Shown: positions 17,844 through 25,661 of the stretch, piece after piece
Position numbering within the stretch: the stretch's first letter is position 1
Layout of the letters: every line of letters starts with the position of its first letter
Assembly: GCF_025947185.1 (NCBI RefSeq)
Contig: NZ_CP110001.1
Span: 2,728,001-2,792,000 of the forward strand
Reading direction: 5' to 3'
Length of the DNA: 64,000 nucleotides
Source of the DNA: Flavobacterium sp. N2038
GTDB lineage: Bacteria; Bacteroidota; Bacteroidia; Flavobacteriales; Flavobacteriaceae
Notes under the pieces: generated by a model
Databases searched by the model: none
Told to the model about the DNA's origin: nothing
What the model saw: only the letters and a program-made list of their open reading frames with translations
Made by a program: the position numbers and the translations under genes

Positions 17844-18206
17844 ATGTCTATTAAAGAATTTGTTCAAAAATTTTACAAATCAGATGCCCTAATTGATAGC
17901 GAAATTCTTAAAACGTATTTGCATCCTGATGTTTTATTAGATTGGAATAGCAGCAAAGGATTAATTCAGATGGATTATGATTCGATGCTTGAAATGGCCA
18001 ATGAATTAAATAGAGCTTACGTTCGTTCAAAAGTCAGAATTAGCCATATTCTTGCAGAAGACGATTTAGTTTCTATTCGTTATTCGCATTTTGTAAAGAC
18101 GATTGAAAATCCAAGAGAAGAGATGTTACTTGCTCATTTTTCGACGATTTGGCAAATAAAAGATGATAAACTTTACAGAGGTTATCAGATGAGTCAATTT
18201 TCTTAA
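17844..18206 (+). CDS. SnoaL/NTF2-like small protein
   Basis: The 120 residues look like a single cone-shaped NTF2/SnoaL fold: an N-terminal helix with FVQKFYKSDALID, a helix around residues 50-65, then a beta sheet ending in HFSTIWQIKDDKLYRGYQMSQ. This fold serves as a binding pocket or simple enzyme in many contexts, so no reaction can be given. Its ATG follows the preceding LpxD-like stop by a single base, so the two are almost certainly co-translated. Its partner may therefore be that acyltransferase or its product. Confidence 0.65.
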   Translation: MSIKEFVQKFYKSDALIDSEILKTYLHPDVLLDWNSSKGLIQMDYDSMLEMANELNRAYVRSKVRISHILAEDDLVSIRYSHFVKTIENPREEMLLAHFSTIWQIKDDKLYRGYQMSQFS

Positions 18207-18249
18207 TATTTTTTTGATAATAAAGAGGCAAAAATAGATTACAAAACCT

Positions 18250-18257
18250 TATTTTTG
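18250..18257 (+). promoter_or_regulatory. Possible -7 element for sucD
   Basis: TATTTTTG fits TAnnTTTG and lies 35 bp before the sucD ATG. No TTG occurs at the usual distance upstream, so only the -7 half is supported. Confidence 0.4.
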
Positions 18258-18292
18258 CATCACAATTTTAAAAACTACATAAAATATATATC

Positions 18293-19165
18293 ATGAGTGT
18301 TTTAGTTAATAAAGATTCCAAAATAATTGTTCAGGGATTTACAGGAAGCGAAGGAACTTTCCACGCTTCTCAAATGATTGAGTACGGTACTAATGTTGTT
18401 GGTGGTGTTACTCCAGGTAAAGGAGGAACAAGCCATTTAGAGCGTCCGGTTTTTAATACAGTAAAAGATGCTGTAGATCAAGCTGGTGCTGATACTTCTA
18501 TCATTTTTGTTCCGCCAGCTTTTGCTGCTGATGCAATTATGGAAGCTGCTGATGCCGGAATTAAAGTAATTATTGCTATTACAGAAGGAATTCCTGTAGC
18601 AGATATGATTAAAGCAAATAATTATGTTAAAGAAAGAAATTCTAGATTAATTGGTCCAAACTGTCCAGGTGTAATTACTCCGGGTGAAGCTAAAGTTGGT
18701 ATTATGCCAGGTTTCGTTTTCAAAAAAGGAACTGTTGGAATCGTATCTAAATCTGGAACTTTAACTTATGAAGCTGCTGACCAGGTTGTAAAACAAGGTT
18801 TAGGAATCACTACAGCTATTGGTATTGGTGGAGATCCAATTATTGGAACTACAACTAAAGAAGCTGTTGAATTATTAATGAACGATCCAGAAACTGAAGC
18901 AATCATTATGATTGGTGAAATTGGAGGTCAACTTGAGGCTGATGCTGCAAGATGGGTAAAAGCTGATGGTAACCGTAAACCAGTTATTGGTTTTATCGCT
19001 GGAGAAACTGCTCCTGCTGGTAGAACAATGGGTCACGCAGGTGCTATTGTTGGTGGTTCTGATGATACTGCTGCTGCTAAAAAACAAATCATGAGAGACA
19101 ACGGAATTCACGTTGTTGATTCACCAGCTGAAATTGGTAAAAAAGTAAAAGAAGTATTGGGTTAA
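18293..19165 (+). CDS. sucD: Succinyl-CoA synthetase alpha subunit
   Basis: The 290-residue protein has the CoA-binding Rossmann domain ([33 protein letters not shown], about 13-46) and the ligase domain. The phosphorylated histidine lies in [11 protein letters not shown] (about 240-250). It forms a complex with SucB and makes succinate plus ATP or GTP from succinyl-CoA in the TCA cycle. The beta subunit is not in this window, which is common in Flavobacteria, where the two genes are unlinked. A terminator follows at 19193. Confidence 0.96.
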   Translation: MSVLVNKDSKIIVQGFTGSEGTFHASQMIEYGTNVVGGVTPGKGGTSHLERPVFNTVKDAVDQAGADTSIIFVPPAFAADAIMEAADAGIKVIIAITEGIPVADMIKANNYVKERNSRLIGPNCPGVITPGEAKVGIMPGFVFKKGTVGIVSKSGTLTYEAADQVVKQGLGITTAIGIGGDPIIGTTTKEAVELLMNDPETEAIIMIGEIGGQLEADAARWVKADGNRKPVIGFIAGETAPAGRTMGHAGAIVGGSDDTAAAKKQIMRDNGIHVVDSPAEIGKKVKEVLG

Positions 19166-19192
19166 TATCCAATGTTTTAAATAACAAATTCC

Positions 19193-19225
19193 AAAAAAGT
19201 CTCAATATTGTGTTGAGACTTTTTT
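19193..19225 (+). terminator. Terminator after sucD
   Basis: Thirteen-bp arms (19193-19205 and 19213-19225) include the T tract in the 3' arm, with a 7-nt loop. Confidence 0.85.
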
Positions 19226-19304
19226 ACATTTTAAAGACTGAGGCGTAAAAAGAAAAAACTTAGAATCTTAGTACCTCAGTATCTTAGAAACTTAAAAAAG
19301 AAAT

Positions 19305-19733
19305 ATGTACAAAGAATTAGAAAAGTTTAAAGCAAGTAACAGTTTTGCTTTTACTATTGAAGACAGTTTAGAAGAAGTTTGCAACGCTCCTGAAGGAAGT
19401 GCAGGTGTTTTTGTAGTTTATGCTGTTGAAGGAGAAACTAAAGAGTTAATTATGGTTGGTTCTACAGGAACTGTTCAAAATGACGGAACTCTAAAAAGTA
19501 AAAATGGTGGTTTATATGATAAAATTGTAAACGGGCACCAATTTGCAAAAACAGGAAGAAAATATTCTTGGCCGGCTCAAATGAAATTAGAGAACATCTC
19601 TGTTCTTGAAGTGGTTTGGTACGAAACTTTTAATGCAGATGTAAAAGCAATTCCAACTGCGGTTGAAGGACAGGTTTTACAAAATTTCTTAGATGCAAAT
19701 GGTAAATTACCAAGATGGAATGTAGCATTCTAA
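19305..19733 (+). CDS. Uncharacterised protein with a GIY-YIG-like N-terminal part
   Basis: The protein has 142 residues and no signal peptide or membrane segment. Residues 34-55 read GVFVVYAVEGETKELIMVGS, which resembles the GIY...YIG pair of the GIY-YIG nuclease fold, with GVFVVY for GIYVI and IMVGSTG for YIGST. Downstream, GLYDKIVNGHQF and a conserved W-Y-E near 105 are compatible with the rest of that fold, but the usual catalytic Arg and Glu cannot be placed with certainty. It may be a diverged, possibly inactive member. The gene stands alone between two terminators, with its own spacer of repeat-like sequence upstream (CTGAGG/CCTCAG inverted pair, about 19237-19280). I do not assign a function. 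Confidence 0.55.
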   Translation: MYKELEKFKASNSFAFTIEDSLEEVCNAPEGSAGVFVVYAVEGETKELIMVGSTGTVQNDGTLKSKNGGLYDKIVNGHQFAKTGRKYSWPAQMKLENISVLEVVWYETFNADVKAIPTAVEGQVLQNFLDANGKLPRWNVAF

Positions 19734-19763
19734 AAGTTATTTTTGTAAATAATTAAAATCAAG

Positions 19764-19793
19764 AACCTTGCTAAAATTTAGTAAGGTTTTTTT
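19764..19793 (+). terminator. Terminator after the GIY-YIG-like gene
   Basis: Eleven-bp arms (19764-19774 and 19778-19788, one G-T pair) and a 3-nt loop are followed by a T run. Confidence 0.85.
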
Positions 19794-19857
19794 TGTTATG
19801 GAGTAGGTTTTAATTTTGTGGTTTTATATATTTAAAGTCCAAAAAACAAACCAATCT

Positions 19858-22800
19858 ATGATAAAAAACTACCTGCTTTTACTGGCTTTGTGCTATTTTT
19901 CTTCAGCTAGTGCGCAAATAATTAATTTCCCTGATGCTGCTTTTAAGGCAAAATTACTTCAGGCGAGTACAGCAAATCAGATTGCATTGAATATCTACGG
20001 TGCGAGTATAAAAATTGATGCCAACGATAATAACGAAATTGAGGCTTCTGAGGCATTGAATGTTGGATATTTAAACGTTACTTATTCCCAATTAAGCTCT
20101 TTAGAGGGAATTTCTAATTTCAGTAATTTGAAATCTCTGCAATGTGAATCTAATTCCCTGAAAAGTTTAAATCTTACCGCTTTGACAAAATTGCAAACTT
20201 TAAGATGTGGCTATAACTCACTTACTTCTTTAGAAATAGATGGATTATCTCAGCTTAGTTTATTGCATTGCAATGGAAATAAGCTTACCAGTTTAAATGT
20301 GACAGGATTAAATAACTTAGAAGGTATAAATTGTGAATATAACAATTTGACAGAAATGGATTTAACTTCTTTAAGTAATCTTTACTCTTTGATTTGCAGT
20401 TCGAATAAGTTAACTTCATTAAAATTATCCGGATTGTCTAAACTTAATAATCTTGATTGTCAGTTTAATACTTTAAATACATTCGAAATTAAAAATTTGC
20501 CGGGATTGCAAAGTTTAAATTGTAAAGTCAGTTTTACAACAGAAACAATAGATCTTAGTGGTTTGCCAAATCTTACCTGGCTGGATTGCAGTTCTAATAA
20601 GTTTACATCATTAGACGTAAGTAATTTAACTAAATTAAAATATCTGGATTGCGGTATCAATAAATTAACAACATTAGATGCGAGTAATTTAAAAAGCCTA
20701 ACGAAGTTATTATGCTGGAGAAACGAACTAACAAGTCTGAATATAAACGGACTTGCAGAGTTGGAATCTCTTAATTTTTCTGAAAATAAATTTACATCGT
20801 TTACAGGAACAGGGCTAAGCAAAATTAAGAGCTTAGATCTTAGAGGAAATAAATTAACAACTTTAGATGTTTCTAATTCACCAAGCCTTGAATCCTTATT
20901 TTGTTCAGAAAATTTATTAACGACTTTAAATACTTCCGGTTTAAATAATTTAAAAATGCTTTATTGCAACAATAATAAACTAACGGGAATAGATGTTACC
21001 GGATTACCTAAATTAGCCTCTTTTTATTGCAAAAACAATATTCTAACGAGTATTAATGTAAAGAACTTACTTTATCTGACTGAATTATATGTGGATACAA
21101 ATCAATTGACAAGTATTGATTTGACCGGTTTAGATAATTTAAATCTCCTTTCTTGTGCTGCTAATAAACTGACCGATATTAATGTATTGGGCTTGAAAAA
21201 TCTAACTAAATTTTATTGCACGAGTAATGAATTAACTAAAATTGATTTAGCTGGTTTAAGTAAATTGGAAATTTTAACTTGTAGTAGAAACAAACTAACA
21301 AATTTAGATTTGGGAAGCCTAAGCAATCTTGTTTTATTAAATTGCAGTTTTAATCAATTTGCGAGTTTAGATATTTCAAAACTTACTAAGTTACAAGATT
21401 TTTATTGTACTAATAATCAAATTGTAGATCTGGATTTTACTGGCCTTAGCAATCTTGGATTATTAAAATGTGATAATAACTTGTTAACAAAACTGAATGT
21501 TTCAGGATTAAAAAAATTGCAAATTATTACATTTCAGAATAATAAAGTGGCGAATATTGATTTATCAGGTTTGCAAAATATTATAGACTTTAATTGCTCA
21601 AACAACAAATTAAACACTTTAGATTTTTCGACTGTTGCTTATACTCCGCAAGATGGTTTTATGGGGCCTGGCACTTATATTTACGAATTTGCAGAGGGAG
21701 GATCTATTTTTACGACTTCTTGTGATTATACTTTAAATGACAACCAATTTGAATTTATTAATTTGAAAAACAGTAATGTATTTTCTGTTGATTTCTCAGG
21801 CAATACTGCTTTAAAATATATCTGCGTAAATGATAATAAAATTGCAGAAATCGAAGCATCAATTAGTAAATATGGCTATACAGATTGTCATGTAAACTCG
21901 TATTGTTCTTTTAAACCGGGAGGAACAAGTTATGTTATCCAGGGTAATAGCAGAATTGATAGTGATAATAATGGCTGTGATGCTCTAGATATTGCAGCCT
22001 CAAATATTAAGTTTGTTATAAATGATACCGTTAAAAACGAAAGTATTATAAACAATGCAACAGGGAGTTATTTTATTCCCGTTTCAGAAGGAAATTTTAC
22101 TATTGTGCCAACTTTAGAAAACGCGGATTATTTTACGGTGTCACCAAGTTCTGTAAATGTTGTTTTTCCATCAGGAGCGAGCCCTTTTAATCAGGACTTT
22201 TGCTTAACGCCAAAAGGGTCGCATAAGGATTTAGAAATTAACATATTACCAATTCAGCCTGCAAGACCAGGATTTGATGCCAAATATAAAATCATTTATA
22301 AAAATAAAGGAAATATAGCTCAATCGGGTTCAGTAAATCTTGCTTTTGATGATTCGACCCTGGATTTAGTATCTTCCAATGCAACTATTGCTAATCAAAC
22401 TGCAGGGAATATCGTTTGGGATTTTACAAGTTTAAAGCCTTTAGAAACAAAAGAAATTGAAATTATTTTTAATGTAAATTCTCCAACAGAAACTCCGGCA
22501 GTAAACAATAATGATATTTTAAAATATATTGCAAAAATAAATTCTCCTGATACGGATGAAATTATAGCCGATAATACTTTTGAATTTAATCAGACAGTTG
22601 TAGGATCTTATGATCCTAATGATAAAACTTGTTTAGAAGGAAATGTGATAAAACCGGAATTAATTGGGCAATATGTACATTATATGATTCGATTTGAAAA
22701 TACAGGAAATTATGCAGCAGAAAATATTGTAGTAAAAGACATAATAGATTTATCTAAATTTGATATTTCGACTTTAGTCCCAACAAAATCAAGCCATTCT

Positions 22801-23277
22801 TATACAACAAAAATTTCTGATGGAAACAAGGTAGAATTTATCTTCGAAAAAATTAATCTTCCTTTTGATGACGCTAATAATGATGGTTATATCGCTTTTA
22901 AAATAAAAACATTATCGACTTTAAAAGTTGGAGATTCGTTTACAAATGAAGCTAATATTTATTTTGATTATAATTTTCCGATTGTAACCAATATGGCAAC
23001 TTCGACTTTTAAAACATTAAGCAGGCAGGATTTTCAGTTTTCTGAGTATTTTGGCATACATCCAAATCCGGTAAAAGATGTTCTGAATATTGATTCTGGT
23101 AATACAGTTGAAAAACAGGCGATGTATGTATATGATATGTTGGGGCAATTGGTTATAGCAGTTCCCGATGCAGCGAATACTTCAAAAATTGATGTTTCAA
23201 AATTAAGAACAGGTAATTACATCCTAAAAGTAAAAACCAGCAGAGGAATTTCAAGTAGCAAGTTTATTAAAAAATAG
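19858..23277 (+). CDS. Secreted leucine-rich-repeat protein with type IX sorting domain
   Basis: The ATG at 19858 gives a clean signal peptide (IKNYLLLLALCYFSSASAQ); the frame extends 14 codons further to a TTG that I reject. The mature protein has about 24 tandem 21-residue leucine-rich repeats (roughly residues 60-585), each of the form L-x-x-L-x-C-x-x-N-x-L-T-x-L-D-x-x-G-L. After these come a DSDNNGCD-containing beta domain, two immunoglobulin-like beta domains of the kind common in Flavobacteria (DPNDKTCLEG onward), and a C-terminal type A sorting domain (about last 75 residues, with HPNPVKDVLNI, YDMLGQLV and GNYILKV). It should cross the outer membrane through the T9SS and be anchored or released. 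The repeats suggest protein or surface binding. Confidence 0.9.
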   Translation: MIKNYLLLLALCYFSSASAQIINFPDAAFKAKLLQASTANQIALNIYGASIKIDANDNNEIEASEALNVGYLNVTYSQLSSLEGISNFSNLKSLQCESNSLKSLNLTALTKLQTLRCGYNSLTSLEIDGLSQLSLLHCNGNKLTSLNVTGLNNLEGINCEYNNLTEMDLTSLSNLYSLICSSNKLTSLKLSGLSKLNNLDCQFNTLNTFEIKNLPGLQSLNCKVSFTTETIDLSGLPNLTWLDCSSNKFTSLDVSNLTKLKYLDCGINKLTTLDASNLKSLTKLLCWRNELTSLNINGLAELESLNFSENKFTSFTGTGLSKIKSLDLRGNKLTTLDVSNSPSLESLFCSENLLTTLNTSGLNNLKMLYCNNNKLTGIDVTGLPKLASFYCKNNILTSINVKNLLYLTELYVDTNQLTSIDLTGLDNLNLLSCAANKLTDINVLGLKNLTKFYCTSNELTKIDLAGLSKLEILTCSRNKLTNLDLGSLSNLVLLNCSFNQFASLDISKLTKLQDFYCTNNQIVDLDFTGLSNLGLLKCDNNLLTKLNVSGLKKLQIITFQNNKVANIDLSGLQNIIDFNCSNNKLNTLDFSTVAYTPQDGFMGPGTYIYEFAEGGSIFTTSCDYTLNDNQFEFINLKNSNVFSVDFSGNTALKYICVNDNKIAEIEASISKYGYTDCHVNSYCSFKPGGTSYVIQGNSRIDSDNNGCDALDIAASNIKFVINDTVKNESIINNATGSYFIPVSEGNFTIVPTLENADYFTVSPSSVNVVFPSGASPFNQDFCLTPKGSHKDLEINILPIQPARPGFDAKYKIIYKNKGNIAQSGSVNLAFDDSTLDLVSSNATIANQTAGNIVWDFTSLKPLETKEIEIIFNVNSPTETPAVNNNDILKYIAKINSPDTDEIIADNTFEFNQTVVGSYDPNDKTCLEGNVIKPELIGQYVHYMIRFENTGNYAAENIVVKDIIDLSKFDISTLVPTKSSHSYTTKISDGNKVEFIFEKINLPFDDANNDGYIAFKIKTLSTLKVGDSFTNEANIYFDYNFPIVTNMATSTFKTLSRQDFQFSEYFGIHPNPVKDVLNIDSGNTVEKQAMYVYDMLGQLVIAVPDAANTSKIDVSKLRTGNYILKVKTSRGISSSKFIKK

Positions 23278-23370
23278 ACTCAGAATATATCGCGTAAAAT
23301 CTTGTTAAATTAGTTTACTAAGATTAATGCAATAATTTAGTTTTCCGCCTGAACCCCTTTTAAATCAGTA

Positions 23371-23409
23371 AAAAGAGACAGTTTTGTATATTACGAAACT
23401 GTCTCTTTT
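23371..23409 (+). terminator. Hairpin after the LRR gene
   Basis: Perfect 14-bp arms (23371-23384 and 23396-23409) with an 11-nt loop. The only T run is the TTTT closing the 3' arm, so it may act in either direction. Its right arm overlaps the -33 element of the next promoter. Confidence 0.65.
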
Positions 23410-23437
23410 GTGTAAAATAATTGTTTTTATATATTTG
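23406..23437 (+). promoter_or_regulatory. Housekeeping-type promoter for the sigma/FecR genes
   Basis: TTTTG (23406-23410), a 19-bp gap and TATATTTG (23430-23437) match the Bacteroidota consensus well. The start of transcription should be near 23443, leaving a leader of about 95 nt before the sigma gene. Confidence 0.7.
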
Positions 23438-23471
23438 CTTTTATATATTTAGCACACAAAATGAAAGAATA

Positions 23472-23564
23472 ATGTTAAAAAACTATATTCTTTGTATTGC
23501 TAGAAAGCTTTTTTTAAAGAATACAACTCCAAATCTAGATGAAGACTACAACTTTGGCTTTTAA
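23472..23564 (+). CDS. Short upstream ORF overlapping the sigma-factor start
   Basis: An ATG at 23472 opens 30 codons in another frame and ends 26 nt inside the sigma gene. The peptide begins MLKNYILCIARKLFLKN, basic and hydrophobic. It lies downstream of the predicted transcription start, so it could be translated and modulate translation of the sigma gene. It could equally be chance. No family is recognised. Confidence 0.25.
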   Translation: MLKNYILCIARKLFLKNTTPNLDEDYNFGF

Positions 23565-24150
23565 TGTTTTTGATGATAACACGCTTTGGAATAATCTGAT
23601 CAATGGTGATGAAAAATCATTTTCATTATTATTTGAGAGGTATTATGCTGATTTGGTTCGTTATGGAAACTCTCTTTCTCCTTATGAAGAAAAAGTACAG
23701 GATTGTATTCAGGATGTTTTTACAGATATATGGGTGTATAGAAACTCACTGCAAAGTTCAGTAGTTGTAAAAGCTTATTTACTATCCAGTGTGCGTAAAA
23801 GAATTGCACGTTTATATGAGCGTGACCACATTTTCAGAAAAACTACCACAACAGATTCAATTGCCTTTTTACTGGAGTTTTCTGTAGAGCATGATCTTAT
23901 AGACGATGATTATGCTGCCAAAGAAAAAGTACTTCACTTAAACAAATTATTAAACGATTTACCTGCAAGACAGAAAGAGGCCATATATCTTCGATATCAT
24001 CAGGGATTAACTGTTGAACAAATTGCCGAAATGCTCGATGTAAATTATCAATCGGCAAGTAACTTGTTACATCGCGGTTTACTTAGTCTTCGCAAAGAAT
24101 GGAAGGGGACTTTTTCCTTATTTCTTCTCTTGTCTGCAAGTAGTTTTTAA
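23539..24150 (+). CDS. ECF sigma factor of the SusCD-type uptake locus (FecI-like)
   Basis: The 203 residues have region 2 (about 18-90, with FERYYADLVRYGNSL and VQDCIQDVFTDIWVYR) and region 4 (about 130-185, with LPARQKEAIYLRYHQGLTVEQIAEMLDVNYQSASNLLHRGL). A short hydrophobic C-terminal tail (TFSLFLLLSASSF) follows region 4, as often seen in Bacteroidota FecI-like factors. It is followed by a fecR gene and then susC/susD. The usual model is that substrate binding to the SusC receptor releases this sigma factor through its STN domain and FecR, and the sigma factor then transcribes the uptake genes. A good housekeeping promoter lies at 23406-23437. Confidence 0.93.
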   Translation: MKTTTLAFNVFDDNTLWNNLINGDEKSFSLLFERYYADLVRYGNSLSPYEEKVQDCIQDVFTDIWVYRNSLQSSVVVKAYLLSSVRKRIARLYERDHIFRKTTTTDSIAFLLEFSVEHDLIDDDYAAKEKVLHLNKLLNDLPARQKEAIYLRYHQGLTVEQIAEMLDVNYQSASNLLHRGLLSLRKEWKGTFSLFLLLSASSF

Positions 24151-24239
24151 TTTTATTTGAAAAAATTTAAAAAAAATCACAATTTGGTGAGTATATAATA
24201 AGAGTGCTGTCCTCTATGTTTTTGTAACCTTATTTTTAG

Positions 24240-25352
24240 ATGCAAAAACGTAATACATATACCCAAATTGAAGATTTTTTATCTGACGAGTCATTCCAAG
24301 CCTGGATTTTGTTTAAAACAGATCAGGATGGTTGGGAAGAATGGACTCTGGAAGACCTTCAGCGAGCTAAATTAGTAGAAGATGCAAGATTATTGCTTCT
24401 TGCCATGAGAGTGCCGGAAAAAGAATTTACACCCTCTGATATTCATAGAGCGTTGCAAAATACCTGGCATAAAATTCGTGAGAAAGAAAGCAAAAAAACA
24501 CTTCAGGGTTTAAAAATCAATTTCTTTAGAAAACATTTCCTTTCCGGAGTTGCAGCGACATTATTTGTTTGTCTCGCTTCGGCTTGGTTTTATAATGCCT
24601 ATTTTAAATCAAGCAACAATATTATCACTTATAACGAATTGGTTAGCGAAGATAGCGAAGGTTTGGTTGAACAAACAAATAATTCAGGTAAACCTCAGAT
24701 TATTACACTTTCAGACGGAAGTTCTGTTTTACTTCAGCCAGATAGTAAATTAAGTTACCCTAAAATATTTGTTGGAAACGAGCGAAAAGTATATTTATCG
24801 GGTGAAGGCTTTTTTGAAATTAGCAAAAACCCGAAGAAACCATTTTTTGTTTATGCCAACGAAATTGTCACAAAGGTTGTAGGAACGAGTTTCAGAGTTA
24901 AAGCCTATTCTGATATGCCAGATGTAGAAGTGCTTGTACGAACTGGTAAAGTGAAAGTAAAATCGAATGATTTAGTGGCTAAATCAGATCATAAAGAAAT
25001 TGTTTTATTGCCGAATCAGGCTCTTAGATTCCAGAGAAGTGATCTAAAGTTTAAAAAGATCACAGATATTACTCAGGATATTGCATTAACCAAGAGTGTA
25101 GGGAATATAGAGCAGCTAAGTTTTGAATTTAATGATATTCCGGTTTCTCAGATTTTTGAAACTATTGAGCAAGCCTATCTCGTTGATATAGATTACCCCA
25201 AAAACAAATTAATTGATTGCCATTTGACCACCTCTTTAAGTGATCAGCCCTTAACTGAAAAGCTAAAGATTGTCTGTAAAAGCCTCGGAAACAATACCAA
25301 TTTTGAGATGAATGGGAATCAGATTACGATAACTTCAGACGGATGTAATTAA
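24240..25352 (+). CDS. FecR-family anti-sigma factor
   Basis: The 370-residue protein has a cytoplasmic N-terminal domain (1-99) that should bind the sigma factor, one membrane helix (about 100-121), a periplasmic FecR domain (about 155-260, beginning ITLSDGSSVLLQPDSKLSYP) and a C-terminal DUF4974-like domain (about 290-370). The last resembles an STN domain (LSFEFNDIPVSQIFETIEQAY) and should meet the STN domain of SusC. It lies 89 bp after the sigma gene and 309 bp before susC. It acts in the inner membrane as both anti-sigma and signal relay. Confidence 0.93.
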   Translation: MQKRNTYTQIEDFLSDESFQAWILFKTDQDGWEEWTLEDLQRAKLVEDARLLLLAMRVPEKEFTPSDIHRALQNTWHKIREKESKKTLQGLKINFFRKHFLSGVAATLFVCLASAWFYNAYFKSSNNIITYNELVSEDSEGLVEQTNNSGKPQIITLSDGSSVLLQPDSKLSYPKIFVGNERKVYLSGEGFFEISKNPKKPFFVYANEIVTKVVGTSFRVKAYSDMPDVEVLVRTGKVKVKSNDLVAKSDHKEIVLLPNQALRFQRSDLKFKKITDITQDIALTKSVGNIEQLSFEFNDIPVSQIFETIEQAYLVDIDYPKNKLIDCHLTTSLSDQPLTEKLKIVCKSLGNNTNFEMNGNQITITSDGCN

Positions 25353-25533
25353 TTTTTTTAGCGCAACTGTAATTGCACTATCAAAGCTTTTATTTCCAAT
25401 CAGAATTTTTTAAAGGTAAAATCTGTCATTTTTTTATAAAAATGTCAAGGATTTCTTTTTTCAATTTTTCAAAATAATAAACTATAACCAACCAAAGTAA
25501 ACCAGTATAATGCCTATGTAAAAATAATAACAT

Positions 25534-25613
25534 AAAAAAAAAGTGCCGAAATGCTGTAACATTATCGACACTTATCAGGGTTGAATTTCTCTCTGTAAAG
25601 AGCAATTCATGAG
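25534..25613 (-). ncRNA. Candidate antisense small RNA opposite the susC leader
   Basis: Read on the minus strand, a promoter-like element (25620-25653) is followed about 50 nt later by a hairpin with 9-bp outer arms (25541-25549 and 25565-25573, one G-T pair), an inner AATG/CATT extension and nine T residues (25542-25534). This is a complete transcription unit of about 80 nt with no coding capacity. It ends inside the spacer between fecR and susC, on the strand opposite to both. The position matches the cis-antisense RNAs described for Bacteroides sigma/anti-sigma polysaccharide loci (DonS class), which repress susC. The exact 5' end is an estimate; existence is inferred from signals only. 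Confidence 0.5.
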
Positions 25614-25619
25614 TTTCTT

Positions 25620-25653
25620 CAAATACATGCAATTAGTATTAATCAAAAACAAA
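25620..25653 (-). promoter_or_regulatory. Predicted promoter of the antisense RNA
   Basis: On the minus strand, TGTATTTG (25627-25620) departs from TAnnTTTG at one position. TTTG occurs 22 bp upstream (25653-25650) and TTTTTG 16 bp upstream (25649-25644). It lies 34 bp before the susC ATG on the opposite strand. Confidence 0.45.
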
Positions 25654-25661
25654 TCAAAATT

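Noticed and set aside
19236..19300. Possible tRNA or mobile element in repeat-like spacers
   Set aside because: No cloverleaf arms, CCA end or transposase fragment; the words resemble the other self-complementary spacers.
20460..20822. Minus-strand ORF of 120 codons within the LRR gene
   Set aside because: It arises from the periodic repeat DNA read backwards; the plus-strand LRR frame is strongly supported.
25426..25632. A 68-codon minus-strand ORF across the fecR-susC spacer
   Set aside because: It runs through the antisense terminator hairpin and its T run, has no recognisable domain, and is better explained as chance in a non-coding leader.
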